In this document: positions 23,907 through 34,971 of the stretch, one piece after another | Numbering within the stretch: the first letter of the stretch is position 1 | How the letters are laid out: the number at the start of each line of letters is the position of its first letter | NCBI GenBank assembly: GCA_030035585.1 | Contig: CM057482.1 | Location: forward strand, 48,651,501 to 48,715,500 | Direction of reading: 5' to 3' | Origin: Dugong dugon | Taxonomy: Eukaryota > Chordata > Mammalia > Sirenia > Dugongidae | DNA length: 64,000 nt | Position numbers and translations under genes: made by a program | Notes under the pieces: model-generated | Databases searched by the model: none | Told to the model about the DNA's origin: nothing | The model's input: only the letters and a program-made list of their open reading frames with translations

Positions 23907-24294
23907 GAAGAAAGGCCTGATGATATACTTCCAAAAATTAGACAATGATCACAAGAGAATAACACAAGAGAATATTGTCTGATATAGTGATGGAAGATGA
24001 GCTCCCCAGGCTGGAAGGCACTCAAAATACAACTGGGAAAGAGCTGCCTTCTCAAAGAATTGATCTTAATGACAAAAATGGAGTAAAGCCTTTGGGACCT
24101 TCATTTGCTGATGTGGCATGACTCAAAATGAGAAGTAACAGCAGCAAACATCCATTAATAATTGGAACATGGAATGTATGAAGTCAGCGATGGACTCAAA
24201 CATACCAACGATCATGAGAACGCTGGGCAATGTTTGTTCTTTTATACATAAAGTCACTATGATTCAGAGTTGACTCGATGGCAGCTAACAACAA
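23907..24294 (+). mobile_element. Internally deleted BovB (5' and 3' ends only)
   Basis: A 388-bp element flanked by a perfect 10-bp TSD, taaggctctt at 23897-23906 and 24295-24304. The first about 280 bp is the BovB 5' region up to the codons for IIGTWNV just before the usual MNL start of the endonuclease. It jumps at about 24184 to the last about 110 bp of BovB (ATGGACTCAAACATACC to GATGGCAGCTAACAACAA). Nearly all coding sequence is missing. Confidence 0.82.
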
Positions 24295-24304
24295 TAAGGC
24301 TCTT

Positions 24305-24742
24305 AACACAGATGCCAGATGATTCCCACCACTGTGCCTCGTGTCTCATGAGGCATGATTAAAAACTAACCAGAAGATGACCACCAGCCGTCTGGGATAA
24401 TCTGTTCTCTTGAAAGAATCACATCCTGTATACACTCCCTTCCCCAACCCCCAGCCCCAGCTTAACTGAGTCAGCAGGTCACGTAGTTGTGATTTAGTGT
24501 AACAGATTAAAGCACAGACACACAGGAGTATGAACCCTTCTAGGCTTTTCTGTATTGGGGTTCATGTGCCAGTGACTGGAGATACAGAATGGACCCCTGG
24601 TCTTCAGGGGGTGACTCCTGCTGCCATCACCCAAATAATCGATACCCCTACACCCAAGACAAGGTTCCTGTCACACTCAGCCACTCCCCAGAGATGCCCT
24701 CTTTTTGGGGAGATGAGACACATGGATGAACCAAGGAATCAG
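24305..24742. other. Intronic sequence
   Basis: The first few tens of bases continue the old L1. The rest is unique with no exon or named repeat. Confidence 0.45.
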
Positions 24743-24756
24743 AAGAAAGCAGAACA

Positions 24757-25465
24757 ATCCTAGTGCGGTGAGTAGTGCCTGGGGTCTTAAAAGCTTGCGA
24801 ACGGCCATCTAAGATACAACTGTTGGTCTCTACTAGTCAGGAGCAAAAGAGTAAGTAGGTAACCAAGATCTCAGAGAAGAAACAAGTCTACAAGGCTGAC
24901 AGCCTACATGAGACACAGCCTCATCTATGCTGAGACCAGAACAACTAGATGGTGCCTGGCTACCACCAATGACCATTCTGACTGGTATCACAATAGATGG
25001 TTCTAGATAGAATGGGAGAAAAATGTACAACAAAACTCAGATTCTTAAAAAAGCCCAGACTAACTGGACCAGTTGAGACCAGACAACCCCCTGAGATCAT
25101 TGCCCTGAGACACTTTTTAAACCCTGAACCAAAACTATCCCGAGATCACCTTTTAGCAAAATATCAGAGTGGCACTCAAAATAAAGGATATTGCCAGTAA
25201 GAACAGTGCTCTACTAAAAAACCTTCTACACGAGACCAAAAGGTCAACATTTACTCTAAAGCAAAGATGAGAAGATAAGGGGGCAGGGAAACTACAGTAC
25301 TGGAAATGGAACAACCAGAACATAATTAAAGAGAATGTTGACACATTGTGAAAACATGTAATGAACGTCACTGAAAAATTTGTGTAGAAATTGTCAAATG
25401 GGAACCTAATTTGCTGTGTAAACTTTAACCAAAAACACAATAAAATATTATTTAAAAAAAAAAAA
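24757..25465 (+). mobile_element. L1 3'UTR, 5'-truncated insertion
   Basis: Matches the 3'UTR of the L1 ending at 13860 (GTGAGTAGTGCCTGGGGTCT onwards), with AATAAA and a poly(A) tail at about 25454-25467. Flanked by a perfect 14-bp TSD, aagaaagcagaaca at 24743-24756 and 25466-25479. Confidence 0.92.
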
Positions 25466-25479
25466 AAGAAAGCAGAACA

Positions 25480-26394
25480 GATCCAGGTTACACCTGGCCA
25501 GAGACCGAGTCCACCCACAACAGAACCGCCATCCAGAGTCAGCAGGACTTTAGAATGTTGCCCCTGCTTTAGACAAGACATTTAACAAGAACATGTCATT
25601 TACTACTCAAGATAGTAGGCAAGTCTGTTCAAGTTTACAGTTAAAAAACAAAAACAAAACAAAGGTAGTGCCATCAATTCCTTAATTTCCAGGAGGGGTC
25701 TTAAAAGATGCCCAGCTCAAGATTCTCTGGCTTTTTCTCCATCAGATTATTGAGACTGTAGAAGAGAGAACCACCAATCTACCTGTGTAAGCACTTCACT
25801 GTGATGGGCAGAGCCCAGGCAATTGTAATGTCTCGTCCATGAACTAGAATCATCATGAACAAACAAGACTATTCCTATCATTCAAAGAAAGAGTCAGGAT
25901 TAAGGGAATACCACAGTTGAATCTGCCAATAAGAGAACTCCCGGCAGTAAAGAAGCTTTTCTCTTCCTGGCATTTTGCATCAGGCATTAAACATCCCTGA
26001 AAAGGGAATTTAGAAATTGGAGATGAAGCAGGTAGGGGTTGGGGAAAGCATTTGTAAGATTACTGCTCTGAGCTAATACTTTTGGCTTCCTGAGTTTTCT
26101 TGGTCACAAGAGAAGTTATTAAATGATAAAGAATTTATTAATTCTCCCTGCACCCCCTTCCCAATGTTTAAAACATGCAGGAAGAAATTCTTTAGTTGAA
26201 AAACAGTAAAGAAAAGAGGCCTACACAATGAAGTTGATATGTTTCTCCTTGTCTAACACTCTGGTGGAACCTTCTTCTTCGTTCTGAGGACCAGTGAGGC
26301 AGTCACCTGAGGGCTACGTTCAGGTTACAAAGTTGAACAGAGAGCTTTGGCAGAAGGAATACAAAGGCTCACCTCAATTATTTATAAAAATATG
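25480..26394. other. Intronic sequence
   Basis: Unique sequence; I see no exon or nameable repeat. Confidence 0.45.
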
Positions 26395-26460
26395 CAGAAC
26401 AGTTTAAAGGGGCTGAATTTTACGGTATGTGAATTATATCTCAATAAAGCTGTACACACG
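26395..26460 (+). mobile_element. Old L1 3'-terminal fragment
   Basis: GGCTGAATTTTACGGTATGT followed by GAATTATATCTCAATAAAGC is the typical 3' terminus of old L1 families. Confidence 0.6.
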
Positions 26461-26631
26461 CACATGCAAGAAATACTAAGCTTTAATAAATTTAACACAT
26501 ATTTAAAAATGCACTTTAAGTCCACATTATGGCAAGTAAGAAGAAGAAAGATAAAGGAAATTTAGGAAACAGACTAATAAGTAGGTTAAGGAAGAGTGAG
26601 TGTAAACGTGTGTGGTCTCCTCCCCCCGTCA

Positions 26632-26668
26632 CACATGCATACACACACATGCACACATGCACACAGAT
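26632..26668. repeat. CA/TG-rich simple repeat
   Basis: Alternating purine-pyrimidine run of acacat/gcacac units, interrupted. Potentially Z-DNA-prone. Confidence 0.7.
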
Positions 26669-26883
26669 GTTAGAAATGAGAGGTACAACAGTCTGTCCCT
26701 GTAGCCACAAGAACCTCTAAAGATGGTATTACAAGTGTCAGAAATAGGATCTGAGACTCCCAAGCTCCAATTTTTATTTGGGTGAAGCGTGGAAACAAAT
26801 ACACATTTGGTAAAAGACAATCACTTGTACTGTACAACAACGCACAGAATGGCACTTTTCTTAATGACATCTGTAAGGTTAGA

Positions 26884-27050
26884 TAAACCAAAACCAAACT
26901 TGTTGCTGTCAAGTGGATTCCAACTCATAGCGATCCCTATAGGACAGAGTAGAACTGCCCTCTATGGTTTCCAAGGAGCGGCTGGTAGATTCAAACTGCT
27001 GACCTTTTGGTTAGCAGCCGAACTCTTAACCACTGCACCACCAGGACTTC
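26884..27050 (-). mobile_element. AfroSINE-type SINE (type A)
   Basis: Complete minus copy from AAACCAAAACCAAACTTGTT to CCACCAGGACTTC on the plus strand, with a perfect 9-bp TSD aaggttaga at 26875-26883 and 27051-27059. Confidence 0.93.
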
Positions 27051-27059
27051 AAGGTTAGA

Positions 27060-27558
27060 CAGGGGACCCTGAAATACTATCTTTAAAATATTTTATTTTC
27101 AGGTTTTTGGAAGTAATGAATCAATAGTTTGAAAAGTCAAGTGATACTACAAAGTTTATAACAAAAACAGCAGTTCTTTCATTCAGTCCTCCCCTCCTCC
27201 CAGATGCAGCCTCTTTTAACATTTTGAGAGACTCTCCTGGTACCTACCACCACATTCCCAGATAAAATGCTGACACGCCATGTCTTAGTTTCTCCATTAG
27301 ACACATCATCCAATGACTTCTTACCTAGGAAGCTGAGAATTCAGTTCTCTTACACCACCCCCTCACATACCACCTCCCTTGTCCTTCCGACATTCTTGTA
27401 AATTTTATTGGTCAATTTTTAGTGTCCTCCCTCCCATCCCCCATTTTGGTTTCTGGGAAACTCTCAAGTTTTTTTTTCTAATCTGTCTACTGAATTTTTT
27501 GTATTTGCATCATATCTTTATTTTTCAAGGCCTTTATCTGGTTCTTCAATGTTCTTTT
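27060..27558. other. Intronic sequence, possibly old L1-derived
   Basis: AT-rich, with phrases reminiscent of L1 3'UTRs, too diverged to define. No exon seen. Confidence 0.4.
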
Positions 27559-27574
27559 TAAAAATACAGCATCC

Positions 27575-30010
27575 AGAGGCAGGGTTAAGATGGCAGAGTA
27601 GTCACATGCTTCCGGTGGTCCCTCTTGCAACAAAGACCCAAAAAAACAAGTGAATAGATTATAGATGACAATCTAGGAGCCCTGAACATCAAAGGCAAAG
27701 TTAAAGAATCGGACTGAGTGGCAGGGGGAGGGAGAGATGGTTCAGAAGCAGCGAGGAGTTGCCAGACCTGACCTGGCGGGAATCAATGCCCTGTAGGCCA
27801 GGATCATCTGCTGTGTGTGGTAAGGCAAGCAGTGGAGTTTCAGACGCCTTTTTCACATCAGGAGAGACCAAGCAGCAGAGAGTCTGCTCAAGCCTCTAGA
27901 ACCAGTGAAAAGCAGCGCTCAACTGGCAAAAGATAAGTACATGCGTCTAACCTAACTCACAGATCAAAAAATGCCCAGTTTGGGAAGAACCTCTCTCTCA
28001 TTTACCTGCTCCCTCCCTGCTCTACACCAGGTCCCAATCTGGCTTCAGCGACTGCTGCATCCCTTGGACTGGAAGTTGGGCCTGTTACCTGCCCTGAGCC
28101 ATTCTCCTGGCGTTGGAGAGGGAACAAACAAACAGGAAAAAATAATCTGCCAGCTCTCCTAAGCTTGGAACTCAGGACAGGCACAGCTCCCTAGGCACAG
28201 GTATAAGGGGTCCACAGACTTTGAATGCCTTTCACCCCTGCAGAAACCTGTGTGGGCCCATTTCAACAGTGTAGGCCCTCATGAGCACAGTACAATAAGA
28301 TATACACCTGAAGCCTCACCTCAACTGTATCAGTTACATGGTGGAGTTGCAGGTTTGTGACATTTGACACTGCTCTGCCCATTAAGCAGGGCCCTCACCT
28401 ACCCATATCAGGGGCCTGAGGACTGATGGCTCCACCTATGCCACCTAGCCCTCTGTGAAAGGGGTCCAAGAATAAGTGGTGCCTCCCAGCCCTTACAGCC
28501 AACAGCACTGGGTGCTCATAGTCTGGCTGCAAAACCCACCCATGTGCTCTAGGGAACAGGGATACGCTTTCCTCCAAGACACTCAGGGGCAGCTGTCAGC
28601 CCACTGCCTTGCTCAGCATCTGACCCCTTACTGCAGCCAGATACCTGTGCCTACACCAATCACCCCTGCCTGTCTAGGACTGTAGGTGAGAGCCTGCACC
28701 ACATACTTCAACACCTGAGCTAAATCCATACAAGAAAAGTAAATGGACTCCTGGGCTCACATACCTAGTAACCGATCTAACCACCTGATGACATGACATT
28801 AGAGGTTCAAAGGCACCGGTAATCAAACTAGCTCACATGAGCAGCCTATTTGGGCATATCAAAACAAAACAAAACAAGAAGATAGGAAACATTAAGCAAA
28901 CATAAAATAAATATAATAACTTATTGATGGCTCAGAAACAATAGTCAGTATCAAATCACATAAACAGGCAGACCATGATGGCTTCAGCAAGCTCCCAAAA
29001 CAAAGAATCAAGAAATTTTAAAGAGGAAGAGAACTTGGAACTACCACAGGTAGAATACAAAAGATTAATATACAGAACTCTTCAAGAGATCAGGAAGGAG
29101 ATCAAGCAAAATACAGCAGAAGCCAAGGAACACAGAAACAAAGCAATACAGGAGCTTAAGAAGATTAGAGAAGAGCGTAACGATAAATTTAACAGGCTGC
29201 AAGAATCCACAGAGAGACAGAAAACAGAAATCCAGAAGATTAACAATAAAATTTCAGAATTAGACAACTCAATAGAAAGCCATAGGAGCAGAATTGAGGC
29301 AATGGAAGTCAGAATTAGTAACACTGAAGATAAAGCACTTGACACCAACTTATTTGAGGAAAAATGAGATAAAAGAATTTTAAAAAATGAAGAAACCCTA
29401 AGAATTATGTGGGACTCTATCAAGAGGAATAACCTACGAGTGATTGGAGTACCAGAACATGGGAGGATAACAGAAAATACAGAGAGAATTGTTGAAGATT
29501 TGTTGGCAGAAAACTTCCCTGATATCATGAAAGATGACAAGATATCTATCCAAGAAGCTCATCAAACTCCACACAAGGTAGATCCCAAAACAAAGTCATC
29601 AACACATATTATAATCAAACTTGCCAAAACCAAAGATAAAATCTTAAGAGCTGCTAGGGATAAATGAAAAGTCATCTACAAAGGAGAGTCAATAAGACTA
29701 AGCTCGGACTACTCAGCAGAAACCATGCAGGCAAGAAGGCAATGGGATGACATATACAAAACCTTGAAGGGAAAAAAACTGCCAGCCAAGAATTATATGT
29801 CCAGCAAAACTGTCTCTCAAATATGATGGTGAAATCAGGGCATTTCCAGATAAACAGAAGTTTAGGGAATTTGCAAAAACCAAACCAAAATTATAAGAAA
29901 TACTAAAGGAGGTCCTTTGGTTAGAAAATCAGTAACATCAGATAACAACCCAAGACTAGAACACAGGAGACAGCAACCAGATATCAACCTAGATAGGGAA
30001 GTCACAAAAA
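27575..30010 (+). mobile_element. Half-length L1: 5'UTR and ORF1 only
   Basis: Starts with AGAGGCAGGGTTAAGATGGC, homologous to the start of the L1 at 2408. It has a 1.4-kb 5'UTR without the 68-bp monomers and an ORF1 remnant, then ends in an A-rich stretch at the position matching CTCTCAAAAATAAAATAAAG in the longer L1 (5114-5133). It is bounded by a perfect 16-bp TSD, taaaaatacagcatcc at 27559-27574 and 30011-30026. No ORF2 or 3'UTR is present. Confidence 0.88.
28975..29830 (+). pseudogene. L1 ORF1 remnant in the half-length L1
   Basis: A 130-codon open part (MMASASSQNKESRNFKEE onward) with a charged N-terminus and coiled-coil heptads (IQKINNKISELDNSIESHRS) ends at a TGA at 29365-29367. A second open part, from a Met at 29407, encodes the RRM-like domain (NNLRVIGVPEHG, FPDIMKDDKISIQEAH) and the start of the C-terminal domain, stopping at 29665-29667. 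Sequence for RRQWDDIYKTL follows near 29736. Full ORF1p is usually a trimeric RNA chaperone of over 300 residues. Here stops break it into parts, although each part is well preserved. Confidence 0.87.
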
Positions 30011-30026
30011 TAAAAATACAGCATCC

Positions 30027-30760
30027 TGTGTAAACTGGTTTGGTAGTTCTTCAAAAGTTAAAAATAGAGTTACCATATAACCCAGCAATCCAACTCTTAG
30101 GTATATGCCCAAGAGACTAACAACAGCCATGCTAACAGATACATGTACACCAATGTTCACTGCAGCACTAGTCATAATAGCCAAAAGATGGAAACAACCC
30201 AAATGCCTATCAACAGCTGAATGGACAAAAATGTGGTACAGTACATCCATACAATGGAATATTAAACCAAAAAAAGAGAAAAGAAAAAAAAATCCAAACT
30301 CATTGCTTTTGAGTTGATTCCTACTCATAGTGACCCTATAGGACAGAGAAGAACTGCCCTATAGGGTTTCCAAGGAGTGGGTGGTGGATTCGAACTGCTG
30401 ACCTTTTGGTGAGCAGTCAAGCTCTTAACCACTGTGCCACCAGGGCTTCAATGGAATATTACCCAGCCATAAAAAGGAACAAAATATTGACACATGCTAC
30501 AGCTTGGATGAACCTTGAAAACATGCTGAATGAAATAAGTCAATCACAGAAAGACAAATATTATACGATCTCACTAATATGACACACTCAGAATAGGCAA
30601 ATGTATAGAGATCAGAGCTTAACAGTAGTTACTAAGGGCAGGAGGGAAGGGGAAAGAGGGGAATCTTGGTTTTTTCTTAGAGTTTATTTCTGACTTTAAT
30701 AAAGTTGGATAATTTCTTCAAATGTCCAGTGGTCCTTGGTGGTCCATTTATATTTAGTAG
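30027..30760 (+). mobile_element. Old L1 3' part, split by a SINE
   Basis: Contains AACCCAGCAATCCAACTC, ATAGCCAAAAGATGGAAAC and GAATGAAATAAGTCAATCAC, the end of ORF2 and start of the 3'UTR of an old L1. A SINE occupies 30265-30449. Confidence 0.85.
30265..30449 (-). mobile_element. AfroSINE-type SINE (type A)
   Basis: Minus copy with an A-rich 3' end on its left side and head CCACCAGGGCTTC on its right. Perfect 12-bp TSD aatggaatatta at 30253-30264 and 30450-30461. Confidence 0.94.
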
Positions 30761-30947
30761 CGAGGCACTAAAAAGCTAATTGAAAGTTCTGTATATGTTA
30801 CTGAAATATGGAAATACTTTTTTTTTATGTTTATTTATTTTGTATACAACAAACTTGCTAGCTTGTATGACAAAGGAAATGTTATGTTAGTATACCACGT
30901 GGCTCAGATGTAAATAATATTTATATAGTAAAAGTAAACACTTCTCA

Positions 30948-31413
30948 TCAGAAACAATGGCGGTCAGAAGAAAATCTAATATCTGAAATTTAACAAAACA
31001 AACTTCAACCCAGAATTCTACATCCAGTGAAAATACCATTCACAGATGGGCTGAATTAAAGACATTTCCAAATAAATCAAAGCTGAGAAAATTCATTGCC
31101 AGCCCATCAGTCAGACAAAATACGTTAAAGGGTGTTCTTCAGGCTGAAGGAAAATGATACCATGAAAACTGCAATCTACCAGAAGAAATAAAGAGCACCA
31201 AAATATGTGGGTAAACATAGCTTATTCTTCGTTAAAAGATTACACTAGTTTAAAGCAAAAATAATATCATTGGAAGATGGAGTTTATAATGTACACAGAA
31301 GTGAAATATATGACACAGCTATAGTACAAAGGAGGGAGTGGGGAGGAATGGAATGACACCGCTAATTAGGTTCTTACATTTGTGTGAAGTGTGAAATAGT
31401 TCAGTATTAATTC
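30948..31413 (+). mobile_element. Old L1, region between the ORFs
   Basis: TCAGAAACAATGGCGGTCAG, AACCCAGAATTCTACATCCA and AAATACGTTAAAGGGTGTTC are typical of the end of L1 ORF1 and what follows. It is cut at 31414 by an LTR and appears to resume at 32091. Confidence 0.75.
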
Positions 31414-32090
31414 TGTAGGAACACTCCAAATTGAGGCACGTGGCTAGCACAGGATAGCTAAACTTGGTTTGAATCAAACTCCATATTGTTAACTAGACTC
31501 CATTCTAAATCAGATTTTAGCTTGACCAAAGCCTCTGTCTCTGCATTTCTGAGAATGTAGCTGGAGACTTCTTACTTCCTCTTAGTAAGTAAGGGTGGGG
31601 GTGAGAATGTGGCTGTTCCTGGAAGGGTTTCTTGATTAGGATGTTGGTGGTCTCTCCTTGCACCTCTGCTTTGCTGATGTTAAGAGAAGATTATGGTGTT
31701 GATGGTCTCTTGATACTCTGCCCAATTTTATTATTAGTCATGCGCTGTCACACATTTAGGAGCCCTGGTGGCGCAGTAGTTAAGAGCTTGGCTGCTAACC
31801 AAAAGGTTGACAGTTTGAATCTACCAGCTGCTCCTTGGAAACCCTATGGGGAAGTTCTACTCTGTCCTATAGGTTCGCTATGAGTCAGACTCCACTCAAT
31901 GGCAACAGGTTTTGGTCACAGGTTTACCCTTCCCATCTTACCACATAAAAGGCTTACCTCTCCCTCAGAAGGGGGAGCACTTGGTAGATTCCTCTTTGCC
32001 CTGTGATTCCCCAATTTGTGAATTGTATTACCCTCGATAAATCTCTTTGCTTTTACTTTAACAGAAGTGAGCGTTCTTAACTCTATGACA
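31414..32090 (+). mobile_element. ERV-like solo LTR containing a SINE
   Basis: Begins TGTAGGAACACTCC and ends CTATGACA, with a TATA-like CATAAAAGG near 31945 and a polyadenylation-like GATAAATC near 32036. It splits an old L1. Flanking bases attc and gttc are weakly similar. About 520 bp without its SINE. No internal retroviral sequence is present. Family unknown. Confidence 0.55.
31757..31914 (+). mobile_element. AfroSINE-type SINE (type A)
   Basis: Plus copy from GGAGCCCTGGTGGCGCAGT through GCTGCTAACCAAAAGG to CAATGGCAACAGGTTTTGG, inside the LTR. Flanks tcacacattta and tcacaggttta are partly alike. Confidence 0.92.
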
Positions 32091-32208
32091 GTTCCAAGTA
32101 AACTGTAATTAAGTTACGGATGCATATTGCAATCCCTACAGAAACCACTAAAAGTATAGCTAAGAAGCCAATAGAGGAAATAAAATAGAATATCAAAAAT
32201 ATTTGATC
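32091..32208 (+). mobile_element. Old L1, continuation
   Basis: Continues the inter-ORF L1 sequence (CCCTACAGAAACCACTAAAA) cut by the LTR. It is interrupted again at 32209 and resumes near 32791. Confidence 0.65.
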
Positions 32209-32790
32209 AAGGACTAGAAGGCAGGAGGGGACAGGAAACTGGTGATAGGGAACCCCAAGGTTGAGAACGGTCAGTATTGACATGTCGTGAAGTTGTTAAC
32301 CACTGTCAATAGGGCAATATGTGTACTGTTTAATGAGAAACTATTTGTTCTGTAAACCTTCATCTAAGGTACAAAAAAAAAAGAATTATCTATGTGAGAT
32401 TAAATTGACAACAGCAACTCAAAAGGTCTGATGGGAAACCTAGGGGGCAGTGAGTTGAAGATAATAGTGATGGAATAATCTGGAAAAGGATAGTGAGAAT
32501 AGCAGCACAACTGGAAGAATGTAATTGACGTCACTAAATTGTACAGGTAAAAACTTTTGAAATGGTGTAACTTTGGCCATGTATATTTTCACCAAAAAAA
32601 AAAAAGTCCTCCAAGGTCGAGAAGGGAGAGTATTGACATGTTGTGGGGTTGTTAACCAATGTTATGAAACAATATATGTACCGACTGTTTAATGAGAAAC
32701 TATTTGTTCTGTAAACCTTCATCTAAAGTACAATAAAAAAATAAAGAAATTGACCAAAAAAAAAAAAAAAAAAAACACCCCCCCCCCCCC
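32209..32790 (+). mobile_element. Composite L1 3' insertion with two L1 ends
   Basis: Two copies of the young L1 3' end (each with TTTAATGAGAAACTATTTGT and CTGTAAACCTTCATCTAA) lie at 32212-32380 and 32609-32760. They are separated by about 220 bp that itself ends in poly(A). The block ends in a long A run and a run of C. Outer flanks aaaatatttgatc (about 32196-32208) and aaaatatttgctc (about 32791-32803) look like one TSD. Confidence 0.65.
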
Positions 32791-32803
32791 CAAAATATTT
32801 GCT

Positions 32804-34120
32804 CGATCCAAAAGAAGGCAGGAAAAAAAGAACAGAGTATATGGCCTTTTTAATACTAATAGATTTAGTTTGTTAATGCTGGACTTAGAATTTTTTGATT
32901 TATGTCTTTGAGTGAGATTGGCCTATAATTCTCCATTCTCATAATGTGCTGTTGGGATTTGGTATCAAGGACATACTGGCTTCATTAAAGTAACTCGAGA
33001 GTGTTCTTTTTTTTCTACTGTCTGGAAGAGTTTATGAAATATTGACATAATTCCTTCCATTTAAATATTTAGAAGTTGGCCAGAGAATCTACCTGGACTT
33101 AAGTTTTCTTTTAAATTACAGATTCAATTTCTTTAATACAGGACACTTTTTATTTTTATTTCTTCTTGTGTCAATTTTGCTAAGTTGTGTTTTTCAGGAA
33201 TTTGTCCATTTCACTTAAAATTTCAAGTTTTTTGGCACAACATTGTTTATAATATCCTTTAATGATAATTTTAATGTGTGCAGATCTATAATAACATTCA
33301 TCTTTTCATTCTTGAGATTAAATAATCTCCATTTTTTCCTTGATTGGTCTTCCTGGAAGTTTATCAAATTTATTAGTTTCTTCAAAGAAGAAAGCTTTGT
33401 TGATTGTCTCTACATATGCTTGTTTTCTATTTCATTAATTTCTGCCCTTTTAAAAATTCCTTCTTTCTGCTTTTTTTGAGTGTACATCATTGGTCTTTTT
33501 CTACTATCTAAAGTTGGATGCTTAATACATTAATTTTCAGCCTTTCTTCTTTTCTAATATGTTCACATAGGGCCATAAATTTCCCTCTCACCATTACTTC
33601 AGCTACGTTCCATTTGTTTTGATATGTAGTATTTTCATTATCATTCAGTTCTAAATATTTCTAATTAAAATTATGAGTTTTTTTCTTTGGTATATGAGTT
33701 ATGTGGAGCTGTTTTTCAGTTTCCAAATGTATTGGCTTTTCACAGTTATCTTTTTTTCTTAATTTTAATTTCTAACTTAAGTCAGAGACATGATCTATAT
33801 GCTACTATTCTTGGAAAAATGTTGAAGCTTGCCAGCAGCCCACCATGTGGTCAATTTTCATAAATATTCCATTTGTGCTTGAAAAGACAGCTTTTATCCT
33901 TCAGCTTTTGGGTTCAGTGTTTTATATATATCCATTAGACCTAGAATTGTAATGGTGATATTTGAATCTTACAGATACTTACTGATCTGTGCTGTTTTAA
34001 GTTGGAGTTGACTTGATAGCAACTTTCTTTTTTTTCAGCTATTGAATATATTTGAGGTATACTAAATTCCTACCTTGTGTAGGGGTTTCTCTTTTTTGTT
34101 TTAACAATTTTTTGCTTTAT
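32804..34120 (-). mobile_element. Old L1 ORF2 region, reversed
   Basis: The plus strand shows the reverse of ORF2 blocks, for example TGGTATCAAGGACATACTGG and TTTATGAAATATTGACATAA. It is highly diverged with no coding capacity. The first about 50 bp continue the plus-strand old L1. Confidence 0.6.
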
Positions 34121-34349
34121 ATATTTTAAGGCCATATTATGAGATGCATAAAAGATGAGAAGTGGAACATTTACAATTGAACCAAACCTTTTATCAGTAA
34201 GTAGTGACACTCTCTATATTTAGTAATGCTTTTTTTCTTGTTATAAAAACAAGGCTTGTTTATTAAACAAAAATTAGTAAATATAGATTAGCAGGAAGTT
34301 AAAATCGCCCATTATCATACCATTCATAACTACTGATAATATCTGCAAT

Positions 34350-34518
34350 AGTCTCCAAAAGTTCTTGTGTGTTGTAAAAATAAACACTTTTTGTTTACAA
34401 AAATGAGGTCTTACTGCAACATGGTTTTGTGACCTAATTTTTAAAAACTTAATACATAATGAACAATTTTACATGTCATCTACACTGTAATTTTTAGTGG
34501 GTAGAGAGTATTCCAGGA
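34350..34518 (-). mobile_element. Old L1 3'UTR fragment
   Basis: AT-rich L1M-like sequence ending in AGAGTATTCCAGG. It appears to resume at 35196 after the SINE cluster. Confidence 0.5.
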
Positions 34519-34645
34519 TATAACTCATTGCTGTTGAGTCGATTCCAACTCACAGGGACCCTATAGGACAGAGTAAAACTTCCCCATAGGGTTTACAAGG
34601 AGCAGCTAGTGGATGTGAAGTACAAACCTTTTGGTTATATAATGG
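34519..34645 (-). mobile_element. AfroSINE-type SINE (type A), partial
   Basis: Plus strand reads TCATTGCTGTTGAGTCGATT to AACCTTTTGGTTATATAA. The tRNA-like head is lost at the junction with the next SINE. Confidence 0.85.
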
Positions 34646-34694
34646 AGTCCCTGCGTGGCGCAGATGGTTTAAGAGCTGGACTCCTAGTTGAAAC

Positions 34695-34847
34695 CCGTAG
34701 TCGTTGAGTCAATTCCGACTCATAACTGACCCTCTAGGACAGAGTAGAACTGCCCCACAGGTTTTCCAAGGAGCGGCTGGTGGATTTGAACTCCCAACCT
34801 TTACGTTAGTAGCCAAGCTCTTAACCACTGAGCCACCAGGGCTCCAC
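34695..34847 (-). mobile_element. AfroSINE type A nested in a type B SINE
   Basis: Plus strand from GTAGTCGTTGAGTCAATTCC to GAGCCACCAGGGCTCCA. It splits the type B SINE in its tRNA-like region. Confidence 0.9.
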
Positions 34848-34971
34848 AAGCTGAAAGGTTGGTGGTTTGAACCTACCCAGAGGCACCACACAGACAAGCT
34901 TTGAGACTTGCTTCCAAAAGGTCACAGCCTTGAAAACCCCATGGAACAGTTCTACTATGCACACATGGAGT

